Of a stretch of DNA of 64,000 nucleotides, positions 37,336-49,617 are shown in pieces. Origin of the DNA: Ophiura sarsii (Eukaryota > Echinodermata > Ophiuroidea > Amphilepidida > Ophiuridae); assembly GCA_035610835.1 (NCBI GenBank), contig CM069459.1:51697755-51761754 (forward strand), written 5' to 3'. Position 1 is the stretch's first letter. The number at the start of each line of letters is the position of its first letter. A model generated the notes under the pieces. That model was not told where the DNA came from and made no database searches. It saw only the letters and a list, made by a program, of their open reading frames with translations. The translations under genes were made by a program, and so were the position numbers.

Positions 37336-39208
37336 GATGCGTCCAACAGCAGAAATACTGTCCAAACCAGAGGGCTTACAACTGTAATGCATTATTCAGT
37401 TCTAGTCCTTGTCTACACCTTCTCGCTTGTTCGATGTCTCCAGATAATTATGAAGCGCCGACAGCGAAAGCTTCTAGACTAAGTTATTCTAGACACACCT
37501 CACAGATATAACTTTACAGATCCAGGTCCGTGCTCTAATTCAACATGATATTGTTTGTTACAGTGGTGGTGTTTTTTTCTTCAAATCTTGATTTATGACT
37601 TAGCATAAAAAAGATATAATCCGTGCATCCAACCAGATGTGTCCTATCTCTGCTATCAAACCAGTTGATCGCTACACAACTCGTACTCCACTTTTAGCAC
37701 CACATCAGTAGTATCAGCTTGCGATTGAATGCTGAACATCCATCGGCGAGACTATCATATATGTACATATAACTTTAAGTAATACGCTCACTCCATCGCA
37801 TCGTCCATATCTTCCCTTTTTTGTTTTTTTGAATAATGTCATTAAGAGAAAAAAAGCTTGTTGATGGAGCAGCATCCGTTGTGATTGTGTTGACTATCCT
37901 TTCCCCGGGTAGAATTATATATATATTCAGCTAGCTCAGTGCCTTTTTTCTTAGTCTGTAGGGAAAATGGAATTCAAAGGCTTCCTTCAGCAGGTGGCGT
38001 AGTTTGTCTATAGAAAACTGCACTCAATTAGGTTGATATGCGAGGCAGATAACGATTGGCGCGATTGCTCACTCTTGCAAATTCGCAAAGAGGCGGGCAA
38101 ATGCTATTATGTGATAAAATCTCTGGAGCTCTCTCTACGCGGATAAAATGAACAAATACCCTAAAAAGCCACACCGTAGTTCTATTATTGGTTGTTTAGC
38201 CCCTAGCATGCTGACGATGAGCTTGATTTGTATATAAAATGTTAAACTAAAGATTATTACGTACGTATGAGGGATATATTACACATCATGTGACTTCAAC
38301 AAAACGGGTATACTCTCTTGCTCATCAGATTCGTCTCATTTCTAGTAAAATGGTAACAAAAACATGGAATTTTGAGATTAATAAGAAATGAATTTCGTAA
38401 AAAGCTATACATATTAACCATTGAGGAACGTTCCTTGTTTTTTACCGCTCATCCTAAATGATGAGGAGAACAATATAATTTATTGTCATTGAAAACGACG
38501 TCTATTCATCGACATATCGAGAATATTATTTTCATTGTCAATGAAGCAGAATCCGTTAAGACGTTAATGCAAGCTCATCGCCGTTGCGCTTAATAACCGC
38601 AAATGGACTTCAATCGTCTTTGATGAAAAACATTGTGACGTGTTATTTCAATGGAAATGGAATCGCAATTACATCAACGACCAAGGGCGTTTATCGTGCT
38701 TGAACAAAACACCCAATACAAATAGATCGCGGAGGGAAGTTTTTTATTCCCTCCCCTTTTTTCCCGTGAGCGTAACGGTGTATTGCTTGTCAAAAATCCC
38801 ATTAGGGGCTTCACTTTACATAATAATGAACGGTTGGACGCTGCTTAGGGTATTTATACGGGTATTTAAGTCAACGTTTGAGTGTGTAATGATATATGGA
38901 GCGTGATTAATGTATTATTAATTAATTGGTATGGCGAGGTACAGTTAAGTTATACCAAAACGGGCAATGACCAATTATAAACATGTTGATTTAAAGCAGC
39001 AGCGGCGACCAGATCCCTGTAAATAAAGCATCACCAACTATAAACTCACACCAAATTGAATTGAATACAAGTAAAGGTTGTTAGAATGCTTCATCACCGT
39101 GTCAGGAGTTGCTAGCCCAGTGGACATAGTCGTGCTAGCACTATGTCGTATATGTTCCTGAACATGTCTTGCTCATAAACAAATCATGATAAAAAATACC
39201 TCCTTATC
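37336..39208 (-). promoter_or_regulatory. Upstream region of receptor B
   Basis: No gene. A TATATATATAA-type word on the minus strand near 37915-37926 lies about 580 bp upstream of the chosen start. Its distance resembles the TATA-like word before receptor A, but this may be chance. An untranslated exon cannot be excluded. Confidence 0.3.
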
Positions 39209-39437
39209 GCTTTCCACGCGGCTAGTAGTTGACCATACACAAAACAGATTTTTCAGAAACCTTTCATAATTTGCAAAGTCTATCTCAAAGATTACTGACC
39301 AAACACTAGGCATGTTTGTATTTATTTCAATGCATTTCTTATGGTGATTCCAAATATGGTAATGAAATACAGTAATTTTGACATTTTTGAAACATTTTGT
39401 GACATTTTGGAATGTCGTCTGCCGCATGGACAGCGCT
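39209..39437. mobile_element. MITE, CACTTTCC family, copy 3
   Basis: Same interior and orientation as 9539-9784, beginning GCTTTCCACGCGGC. The ends are more degraded. Confidence 0.65.
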
Positions 39438-40189
39438 AAAACAGGATTGGTCAAGGGCATCTGCAGCATTAAATGCCAATGTTATGGACATGAACAATTC
39501 GGTCCCTGATAAAGGACTTATTTGAAATTGGAACAAGTTTTACATATCATCGAACACGTTTTGATGCTATCTGATGCTCTTATTACATTAATGTCAACAT
39601 TGCATTTAAAACAAAACAAGTTACGTTTTACTATCTGTTCATCTCAAAACGGCTTTTCTCCTACTTGCACGAATTCATGTATGCAAAGATGTAATCTCTA
39701 CAGTATGAATATAAAGCATGCCGTTATTAGTCGGTTTCGTTAGATTCTCCATCTCCCGGTTAAATACTACAGTCTGCATTTATATCAGACTATATAACAC
39801 GGATACGTTCTACAAAACAATACCTTTATTCTACAAGTGAGGAAGAGGGTGTGGGGTTGTGTGTGGGGGGGGGGGGGGGGGGGGGGCATCAGAAGAGATG
39901 ACAGTGAGTTCTGGTCACACAGATTGTATGGACTAAAATATATTTTTAAAAAAGTTTTGTTTTTGTAAAATCTATGAATTTGTGAACAAGCCCATGGGCT
40001 ATGGATATCTTTCCATGCATGTTTCACAGATATGATAATCATCACTGACTTTTGACTCAGAACTTTTGTCTTTTGATAATTAGAATAGAACTATTATGAA
40101 TTCTGGATCATAGTATAATGTACATACTTTAGGTCTCATCCATATATCGAGTCTGGGATGGGAATAAAGTTCATACAATTATAAAAAGG
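39438..40189. other. Intergenic with a dispersed-repeat fragment and G run
   Basis: About 39530-39750 matches parts of 45450-45700 and 47120-47350 (shared TGTAATCTCTACAGT, TTACATATCA, CTGTTCATC). A run of about 21 G lies at about 39866-39886. Confidence 0.5.
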
Positions 40190-40690
40190 GCAGCGGCGGC
40201 GCTACAGGGGGGACAGCCCCCCCCCCCCCCCCCCCCCCCCCTAAAGAAGGATGGGAAAAAAGGAAAAAAAGGGAAAGAAAAGAAAAGGGAAAGAAAAGAG
40301 GAAAGAAAAGAGAAAGAAAGGAGGAAAGAAAAGAGGAAAGAAAAGGGGAAAGGAAGGAAAACAGAGGAGCTTATCAGTGTGTATCCAGAGGGGGCGATCG
40401 CCCCCCCCCCCCCCCAATATTGACGTCGTGTCGGTTGAGATTGGCACTGTCGGTTCATTTGACCAGAGGAATCATGGAATTATGATGGTCAAAAGTACAC
40501 AGATGAATATATTTCGGGGTTACCCCGAAATGCAATATTCGTTGGAACAAGCTTGTGTTTCATGTTTACAGCCAAAATGTATCTCAATCGTGCCAAAAAA
40601 AGGTGTAAAGTCAACAAAATTCGCGCGCTACGCGCGCATATCTTGTCTCATAACAATCTTGTCGGTTCATTATTTCTCGCCCCTCAATAT
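40190..40690. repeat. Poly-C/polypurine element related to 1230-1593
   Basis: 27 consecutive C (40216-40242), a polypurine tract (about 40245-40362), then another C run. After these comes a segment matching 1297-1540 (TTGACGTCGTGTCGGTTGAG; ACAATCTTGTCGGTTCATT; CGCGCGC palindrome). Frames here are Lys/Arg or Phe/Ser/Pro low complexity and are not genes. Confidence 0.6.
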
Positions 40691-41676
40691 CAATACAAAA
40701 TTATATATTTTAAATTTGAAGGCGTCATTCGAGGGAATCGAAACCAAATTCTTATACAAATAGTATAAGAAATCATGGTCGGAAAACAAATAAATAACGA
40801 ACCTAAAACGTAAAAATGCTCCATACAAAAGCTTTATTTTGCTATACGGGTTAACAATTTATAAAAAAAAAATTAAAAAAAGCTTCCACTCGCCGTTACC
40901 AACCGCGAAACAGTTTTCCAACATAACATTGTTAGAAAATGTCATCAGTATGCATAACGAAACAGCTGTCTAATTTTGATAAAAAGCCAATATTGATTGG
41001 AAATGAAGTGATGGCTTTTCAACCAAAAATCGGTCAAAAGTACACACCAAATCGCACCAAATGGGTTCGAAAATTGAAAAAAGTTCGAACGCTGAGGGGG
41101 GCACATCCCCCCTCAGAATCCCCCTGTCCGCGCTAGCGCGGAGCGCGGTGCTTCGCACCTTGGTGCTTCGCACATCACTAACAAAAATGCATTTATATAT
41201 ATATTTTTTATTATTTTGGGACGGGAAATACTTTGCCGCCCCCTATCAAAATACCCTGGCGCCGCCCCTGAAAAAGGGTACTTCTGTCATTCAGTAAAAC
41301 CTCGTTTACACAAAATGCTTGTTTACACAAAGTGTTATTCAAGTTCCAAGCTTATAATTCTTTTACCATATAATATGACTTGATAACACACATTCATGTT
41401 AACACAAACTAGAATATGAGGCCCAGGCAACTTTGTGTTGGAGAGGTTCCACTGGATACTTGATGCTTGCCTAGCCTGACATTCCTTGGGACTAATTAAA
41501 GTAATTATTATGTTGAGGAAAGGCATCACGATTAATGTTTCTACGATGATTAAACATGTTTCTATAGGATGATTAAACACGATTAATGTTTCAAGGATGA
41601 TTAAACACGAGTAATATTTCTAGGATGAATAAACATGTTTCTATAGGATGATTTAAACACGATTTAACACGATTAT
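40691..41676. other. Intergenic with minor repeats
   Basis: A GC-rich patch near 41090-41180 has hairpin-forming repeats (GCGCTAGCGC; GGTGCTTCGCACCT). Short ATGATTAAACACGA-type words repeat at about 41545-41675. No gene is supported. Confidence 0.45.
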
Positions 41677-42325
41677 CAGGGTGAGTCAAAAAGAAGTTTA
41701 CCCGGATTGGTGATGTTTTAAAATTAAAAAATGACACTCGAAAGTTCAGTAAAGCATATATTTAACAAGCATTCTCTCCTGCTTATTAGGTAAAAGGAAT
41801 GACACAAATTGAGCATTGCTAAGAGGAGTTATGTCTATTTTAATTAAGGTACTCATTTTGCAAGCTGTCCACGGAATATTTGACCAAACAAATGTAAAGT
41901 ATGCATTTTAGCTGCGTACTTCCCTATTGACCGAGATTGGTGATGTTTTTCAAACCAAATAAATGACACTTAAAAGTTCAGTAAAGCATTCATTTACCAA
42001 ACATACTCTGCTGCTTATTAGAGAAAATCAATGAAGCAAATTGATCATTCCTAAGAGAAGTTATGCCTGTTTTACTGAAAGCGCTCGTGTAAAGCTGTCC
42101 ATGGAATGCTTTATACTTTACATTTGTTTTGTCAAGTATTCCGTGGACAGCTTGCAAAATGAGTACCTTTATTAAAATAGGCATAACTCCTCTTAGCAAT
42201 GATCAATTTGTGTCATTCTTTTTTCCTAATAAGCAGGAGAGAATGCTTTACTGAACTCTTGAGTGTCATTTGTTTGTTTTTTAAAACATCACCAATCCGG
42301 GTAAACTTCTTTTTGACTCACCCTT
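41677..42325. mobile_element. Foldback Tc1/mariner-type MITE with an internal third arm
   Basis: Ends CAGGGTGAGTCAAAAAGAAG and its complement. The arm sequence (about 41697-41870) is repeated directly at about 41930-42110 and inverted at about 42115-42310, marked by GTTCAGTAAAGCAT, CTGCTTATTAG and AGCTGTCCACGGAATA-type words. No transposase. Confidence 0.7.
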
Positions 42326-42400
42326 TATGTTTCTAGGATGCATGAATTTATTACATTTATTACAAAATATGGACATTTAGAAACAAGATGTTTAGTTGTA

Positions 42401-43043
42401 CAGGGTGAGTCACAAAGACTGCAATAGTGGAAAGAAGCCGTTCTGTTTTCAAAACCAAAATGAATTTTAAAACTTAAAACGTTGCAAGAATGATGTATTT
42501 AATCCTAACTTTGTGTGAAAAAATGAAGTCGATCGCATTTTTCCTTTGTATTTGGAGACCCTCTTTGCTGCACAACCAAATTTACCTGTTTGTCCACGAG
42601 CACAGTGATTTTCATTTGAAATGGCACATATTACATTTTCATATTTGAATATCCCGCCAACAAAAAAATGGAAAATTTCAGTTTTATATTAACATTTAGA
42701 ACATTATACGCTTTCATTGCATGGGTACGATTATAATTGATTATGCTAACTCACATGTAAACAAGAAGGATGCATCAAATTCCAATAACATCACAAACGA
42801 ACTCAAGCTTCCAAATTTGAATGAGAGACACATTTTGCGATCTGATGCATATTTTGGGTATGTCATGGACAAACGTGTAAAATGGGTGCACTGGTCAAAA
42901 GGTTCACCAAAGACAAACCAAAAATGCGATCGACTTCATTTTATCACACAAAGTTAGGATTAAATACATCATTCGTGCAACGTTAAACAAGTTTTAAAAT
43001 TCATTTTGGTTTTGAAAAATTATAGTCTTTTTGACTCACCATG
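42401..43043. mobile_element. Foldback Tc1/mariner-type MITE, CAGGGTGAGTCACAAAGACT ends
   Basis: Flanked by TA on both sides. Inverted arms of about 130 bp share ATGCGATCGACTTCATTTT, ACTTTGTGTGA and TTAAATACATCATTC-type blocks. The central 280 bp is unique and without a recognisable gene. Confidence 0.72.
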
Positions 43044-43420
43044 TATTCGAAGACGTTCGTATTGCATTTTTTTGTTTTGGAAAAGAGAAGAAAAAAAAGC
43101 AAAATAGGAAATAATATATTTGTTGGAGTACCTTTTTGGTTTGATGCTAGGTGTAATCCATATCTCAATACATGACCAAAGGTTCAGATATGACTTTTGG
43201 GTCTTGAGGCATTTTTGAGTAACAAAATTGAGGAACATCTGATTGAAATAACAATAGATCTGGCTGCATGATGCATATTAAATAAATCGTAGACCATCTT
43301 TATTTGGCACACTGCTATATTATTATGAATAAAATGCTTAGTGATACAATAATAAAATATAACATGTACCAATACCATTTTCAATTATTTGACATTAATT
43401 TATTGTTTTTAATCTGGCAT
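43044..43420. other. Intergenic, nothing recognised
   Basis: No gene or repeat seen. Confidence 0.45.
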
Positions 43421-43789
43421 TTAAAGGTAGATGTTCTGATTGCTGGCCCAATTTTGAACTTGATGTTTTCTATTTTACGATGAAGGTCATCCTTAAAATT
43501 GTCCCCTTCCAAAGTTTGAGTTGCATAACTCCAATGGTTCTATTTTTAGAACCACAAGGTCACACAAAATGTGCCCATTGAGTAGTACACAAACTGGTTG
43601 GTGGTTAACCACCTTTGGCAGTAAGTCACCACATTTTAGCCTATAATTTCTAAATGGAACATATCTGGTCCCTAAGATTTTACAGACATAATCAGACAAA
43701 TATGAGGATTCTTCGGATATAAAAATATCTTGATGTGAAAAAAAAATCATAGCTCCCAAAAAAGTGATCGGAACATTATATACCTTTAA
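43421..43789. mobile_element. TTAA-type MITE, GATGTTCTGATTGCTGG family, copy 2
   Basis: Full-length relative of 18520-18844. It begins TTAAAGGTAGATGTTCTGAT and ends GATCGGAACATTATATACCT then TTAA. The ends are imperfectly inverted. It is non-coding. Confidence 0.72.
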
Positions 43790-44791
43790 GTCATTTATTA
43801 AACTCAAACGTTAAGCAAATGCACACATATTCACAGCATATTATTGACTGCACAGGATTTTATCAGGTTAAAGTAAAACTCTGAATTTGTCTGTATTGCA
43901 AGTAAAATTTGATTCGGCGTCCAAAACTGTGTGTTTTTTCTCTAATAGGCCCATACTTCCAGCAGAACCACTTTTGGTCAGAGAGTTGGTAAATAAACAA
44001 GGAGTTAATTTTACTTTGCATCTTTAAAAATGTTTATGTTTTATTTTGGAAAGTGAATTGACTCCATACGTGGTATTATAATATAATTTAACATAAAGTC
44101 GGTCTTTGCACAGTTCATGGGAGAGATTGGGGGGGGGGGGATGGGGATGAATAGGATACAAATGGTCACATTTTGATCAATAGAAATTGTAATACAGAAG
44201 TTCAATAAAATAACGATCCACGATCTCAACAATTGTCAATACAGTATCCTCAAATAGGTCTCATTTATTGAGTGAAAGAACCCTAACAATTGTAGAGCTT
44301 TTGGGTGACCTCAAACAGGCAATCTCCTAGAATATTCACGAGGCAGCCATTGCTTTAGGTCATATACACAGTCTGAAAATTATAGATGCCTGGTGTTTTG
44401 TATAGGGCCATTCTGGGCATTTTGGAAGATTAACAAACAAAAACGTCCTTGCTTCCATTTAGTCCTTGCTTCCATTTTGTTATCCAACCGTGAGAATGTT
44501 GCCTTATGGGTATAACCAGAGTTAAAAATAGTATAAGGGCTTTCCCGAAAAATGCCTGGCTCGGCGACGCGTCGAAAAGGGTGTGTGTCCAAATCGGGAG
44601 CTGTGATTGGTCAATTTCCCGTACGTGTACAAATGATTTCTGATGCGGCGTATACGCTTTGCATCGTTACCACGGGCGTTTGTGAGGGTGGTCGTAAGTT
44701 ATTAACATACCCGATTTATATTGTTTCATATCAATGTTGCTGATTTATCTGATAACCAATTGGGATTGTTTATTCTGTCTTAGGACGTTTA
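43790..44791. other. Intergenic, nothing recognised
   Basis: A short tandem GTCCTTGCTTCCATTT duplication near 44444-44478 and a G run near 44129-44139. No gene is supported. Confidence 0.45.
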
Positions 44792-45020
44792 ACACTTTAA
44801 ACGCGGCAGGCTTCTGCAGACGACATTCCAAAATTTCACAAAATGTTTCAAAAATGTAGTACTTTAACCGTATTTGGAATCACCATGAGAAATGCATTGG
44901 AACAAGTACAAACATGTCTAGTATTAGTTCTGTAATCCTTGAGATAGACTTTGAAAGTTGGAAAAGGTTTCTGAAAAATCTGTTTTGTATAATGGTAAAA
45001 CTAATAACCGCATGGAAAAG
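44792..45020. mobile_element. MITE, CACTTTCC family, copy 4 (opposite orientation)
   Basis: Reverse-oriented relative of 9539-9784. It begins CACTTTAAACGCGGCAGGC and ends GCATGGAAAAG. Confidence 0.65.
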
Positions 45021-45449
45021 CGTTAAAAAATAGTACTTGGTTCTTCTGTTACATTGTCTACTGCTCGAAATAGTAGTATCATTAAATTGCACTGGCTTTG
45101 CAATTCTCTCCCTTCTTGAAACATGAAAATTAAAATTGAAAATTATATATTAAGTCAAATATTGGGATCTAAACCGAATAGCGTAGTCTTACTGGCCACC
45201 TGTCCTTGCAAATGCCATGCTGCTGCTATCGAGGTACATACTGTCCCAGAATGATCAATTCCTAGGCACGCTATATTTATTTGGATATACATGTTATCGG
45301 TAAAATCTAAGATAGCCGCCATTATTTTAATTTCTCCGGCAATCCTCTTATATGATCATAAGTGTTAAAATATCCAAAAATGAACTTTGTGGGACTTTAA
45401 ATATTAAAAAATATATATTAAAAAAATAATGGTAGACCATTACCATAAA

Positions 45450-46470
45450 TGGCAAGAATCTTTTTAAAACAGACGCGGTTAATCGTCGATCCCTGATATA
45501 CTTAAAACATATCTTGATGTATCTGGTGCTCTTAAACATAATATAGGCTCATTATTACGTTTCATTTAAATCTATGCAGTATATCTGTTCATCGTAAAAT
45601 CAACATTTTCCTGCCGGAGCACACGTATGCAGAAGATGTAATCTCCACCGTTTTTTTAAAAAGTAGAACACGCTGTTATAAGTCAATTTCGTTAGAGTCC
45701 CTTTTCGAATGGCGGAAGACTAGTTCTATTATGGTTATTGAATGTGCCACTTATCGCATAGTCTACTGATTTACTTTTAGTGAAGCAACTATCAAGGCAT
45801 CTGTTGTTGGCTATACTGTTCTCCCTGAGCTTACCATTCCTAATCCCGCGGTCTCTTTTTTACTCACCATTATATATTATGCTGGTGGACAGTGGCGTGT
45901 TTTAACTTGTCCAATACCTTGTTAAAATAGTGGTTTTAGATTTCCGAAACGTCGGCCCCCTATCTTATTGTGATGTATATTTTGCCTTTTAAGTATCCCA
46001 CCCTTGGATGCTATCATTGTACAGGCGTTTTAGTCATCCCATATTTTATATTGATGCTTTGTGTTGTTGGATGAGCCTTATTAACTGGTACGGTTGGAAC
46101 TGACTTGTCTGCCTTTTTGGCACACCCTGAAAATGTGTGGGGTGTGTGTGTATTATTTTCTTCTTAAGTCCAAACTGTATGGGTCTTTTTAATCCCGGTG
46201 TAAAAGGAACCATAATAGTCCCCTCGAGCCATAGTCCGTCCTGGACAGTCACCGTACGTATAGGTTGGTATAGTGCACTCATTTCTACACGCAAAACTAG
46301 TTTCACGCTTCATTCCGTGTACATTGATGAAGGCCGGAATATGGCTCCAGGGGGACAATGGCTCCTTTAACACCGGTCTTCAGGAGCAAACTTCACATAT
46401 GTGTGTTTTCATAGGAACTATGGGATCATGCAAGTAACAGAGCAAACTGCAGCTTATCTTGCGAAACATA
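45450..46470 (+). repeat. Segmental duplication, left copy
   Basis: Aligns in direct orientation with about 47095-48450. Shared blocks include CCTGCCGGAGCACACGTATG, GAAGATGTAATCTC, ACTTGTCCAATACCTTGTTA and GCTTTGTGTTGTTGGAT. This copy lacks the 360-bp insert present in the right copy. No gene was identified in either. Confidence 0.65.
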
Positions 46471-47094
46471 GTCATTTCCATAGTTACGATTTTTTTATTC
46501 ACATTTTGCTCTGATAAATTCATGATATAGGTGTAATTTGCAAATGTACAAAAAATTAGACCAATTGGACCGAGAAAAACTGCGCGCTTCATTTTAGCAT
46601 GCGTCAAATCGCTTATAGTAGAAAAGGCCATTTTAAGTTTAGAAGCACTGAATTATGCAAATAAGATGCTCAAAAATCTTATTTTCATCTACAATAATAA
46701 TATTAGTAATTATAAACACAATTTGCAATGAAAAAAATGTTAATTTAATGTGCAATTATTTTTTTATTCTACAATTCCTTAAATATCGCCCCTTGAAAAC
46801 AATACAATACAAAGGAAATACATTACATGTATTCGTATAATAAGAAATTCAATTCGCGTCATAATAAGCGTCACTTTGTTCCCTTTGAATAAGCACAGTT
46901 TTCGAACCAAATGTCCGATTTTTTTTCAAATAAAAAGCAAATAAAAGCTAAAATCCTATAGTTCTTTTAAAATTTAGAAACACTGAAATGACCAAAATAC
47001 CCCAATTTCACATATTCTCATGTTCAGTCTCCCCTTAATAGATCCTTGTATTATATGCACATCAAATGGCAAATAAATATTGAAGAAAAAAAAC
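46471..47094. other. Intergenic between duplicated segments
   Basis: AT-rich. About 46905-46970 resembles about 10670-10735. No gene is supported. Confidence 0.4.
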
Positions 47095-48450
47095 CGCGGT
47101 TAAAAAACGGTCCCTGATATACTTAAAAAATTGGAACAAGTTTTACATATCACCGAACTTGATATTATCTCGTGCTTTTATAGGCTTATATGTTACGTTA
47201 CATTTAAAACTACCCTCAGTATCTGTTCATCGTAAAATCAACATTTCCTGCCGGAGCACACGTATGCAGAAGATGTAATCTCTACAGTTGTATTTGACTA
47301 TATTCATGATACTTAGTAAAACACGCTGTTATAAGTCAATTTCGTTTGAGTCCCTTTTCTAATGGCGGAGTACTAGTTATATTATGGTTATTGTATGTGT
47401 CACTTATGACATTGTCTACTGATTTACATTTAATGAAGCAATTATCGTGGCAACTGTTGTAGGCTATATAATCTAAAAAGTTAAAGAATTTTGTTGTCCT
47501 CTACCTAGAACCCTTAATGGTTCTTGAATTGAACCAAATGGTTCTTCAGACACCTTGCAGAACCTGTTTTGGTCATGTATAACCTTTGATGGTTCTCCAA
47601 CTGGTTCTCAAATTTGCAAGAACCATTTTCGAAGGTTCAAGAGAAGGGTTCCTCGTAGAACTTTCAAAAAAATCGTCAACAATTAAGACACTTTTAGAGA
47701 ACCTTTTATGGTTCTAAAGAGACAAAAATGGTTCTGCAGAACCATTTTTGGTTCAACCATTATTGGTTCAATTCAAGAACCATTGAGGGTTCTAAATAGT
47801 GGACGAAAGAGGGTTCTTTACATTATAGTGTACCTTTCTCCTGATGAGCTAACCATTCCTAATCCTGTTTTTACTCACCCTATATGCTTGTAGACAGTAG
47901 CGTGTTTTAACTTGTCCAATACCTTGTTAAAAAAATGTTTTAGCTTTCCGAAACTTCGGTCCACCATCTTATTGTGTTGTTTTTGTTACCTGTTTTAATG
48001 TCCCATCCTTGGGCGATATCATTTCACAGGCTTGTTAGTCATTACATATTTTATATTGTTGCTTTGTGTTGTTGGATCCGTTTGATTCGATCCTTATTTG
48101 CTGTGGTTGGAACTGACATTTCTGTCTTTTTAAGCACACCCTGAATAGTCTTCTAGTCAAGAATGCTAATGTTTTTTTTCTAATCCCGGTGCGATAGGAG
48201 CCATAGTCCCCCTGTAGCCATAGACCGGCTTCCATAGACATACACGGAATGAAGCATGAAACTATAGTGTTCCGTCTAGAGATGCCTAATGCAGAGGCGT
48301 AACTGTACAGGATGGACTATGGCCCCAGGGGGATTGTGTCCACCAAACAGATCGTATTTATTGTATATACAGGCCCAAACAGCACCTTCAGGTGTATTTT
48401 CATAGGAACTGGGGTGCAGGCAAATATAAGAGCAAACTGCACTGTATCTA
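47095..48450 (+). repeat. Segmental duplication, right copy (interrupted)
   Basis: Partner of 45450-46470. It is interrupted at 47467-47829 by a palindromic-word element, so the duplication predates that insertion or the left copy lost it. Confidence 0.65.
47467..47829. mobile_element. Palindromic-word element, word AGAACC/GGTTCT
   Basis: About 360 bp with TATAAT-type tips in inverted orientation (TATAATCTAAAAAG left; the complement of TATAATGTAAAGAACC right). The interior alternates AGAACC and GGTTCT with AAATGGTTCT/AGAACCATTT arms. The boundary is defined by the empty site in the sister duplicate near 45815-45825. No coding content. Confidence 0.7.
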
Positions 48451-48729
48451 CCCCCCCCCCCCACCCCCCCCCCCCCCCCCCCCCCCCACGTGTGCGGCCC
48501 AAGACGCCGAAACTGGACGCTTGCAAACCTGAACGGTTGCCGAAAATATTAGAGAACTTAAATATTGTACAATGTGTCTTATGAACTGAATGTTATCCAC
48601 AATTTTGCCTTATGAACTGAATTTAGGCCAAATTCATAAGATTTTCACACAATTTATGATTTTTGGTTGAATTTGGGGTCTAAGGGAACTGCCAATGGGT
48701 GAAAAGGGGGGTCTTATGGAACTCCAGTG
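48451..48729. other. Poly-C tract and flank
   Basis: C runs from 48451 to 48487 broken by a single A. No gene; the proline frames are artefacts. Confidence 0.5.
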
Positions 48730-49617
48730 CACTGTTAAAAATTGCCGTAATTTTACGGACAAAATTTAACAGAAATCCTCCGTAAACGGTAAAATACGGA
48801 ATAAAATTGTAAATTTACGGATTTCTACGGAAAACTAGTAAAATTTACAGAAAAATCAGGTAAATGATAAATTTTACAGACGATGTCCGTAATTGTACAG
48901 AAGATCATTATTGAAAGGAGACGTTTACGGTACATCTTGTAAATTTACAGGAAATTAGCTGTAGTTTTACGGACAAATTAACAGAATTCGTAAAATATCG
49001 TAACGGAAGAGTGCATTGGTTAACTTGTATTGGTATGCTGTCATCGTAGTATAAACCTTGAAGGAATTCATTTGCAGGGAAACATTTTAGTTAGTAAAAA
49101 AAACACCATGGAATGCATATTTGTATTGAAAATACTATTCCATTTTCGGCCCATCCTGAACAAGACCGTACTTTTAAGGATCAAGCTATCAAATAAATGA
49201 TAAATTTTACAGACGATGTCCGTAATTGTACAGAAGATCGTAAAAAAAAATTGGATTCTGTAATCTGTTATTTTTACGGAAATGTGTAAATTTACATGGG
49301 AATTTTATAAAAGTTACGCAAAAGGAATCCGTAAAATTACGGATTAAAAAAAAAATTCCGGCAGCAAAATTTCCGGACAAATTATTTTGTTCCGTTATTT
49401 ATTTTTACGGAATTATGTTAATTTACGTCAAGTTTCTGTAACATTTCCGTAAATAGAATCTGTATTTTCACAAATTATAATTTACGGAATTTTGTATATT
49501 TTACAGGAACTTTTCTGTCAATTTCAACTTTCTGTAAATTTACGGGCAAAAAAAAAGAGTCCGGAAATTTTGCTGCCGGAATTTTTCTGTAAAAAAACGG
49601 AAAATGTTCTAACAGTG
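48730..49617. mobile_element. Palindromic-word element, word CCGTAAATTTACGG
   Basis: 888 bp bounded by CACTGTTA and TAACAGTG. The interior is saturated with CCGTAAA/TTTACGG and CTGTAAA/TTTACAG words in both orientations, with a larger inverted pair near 49340-49380 and 49548-49580 (CCGGCAGCAAAATTTCCGG-like). It resembles a hAT-type MITE by its CACTG ends, but no target duplication was resolved. Confidence 0.7.

Noticed and set aside
37336..37392. Upstream ATG extending receptor B by 19 residues
   Set aside because: The extension is hydrophilic and sits before a textbook signal peptide whose ATG has a stronger start context. It remains possible.
40171..40763. Frames over the 40-kb poly-C/polypurine element
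   Set aside because: Lys/Arg or Phe/Ser/Pro low complexity inside a repeat related to 1230-1593.
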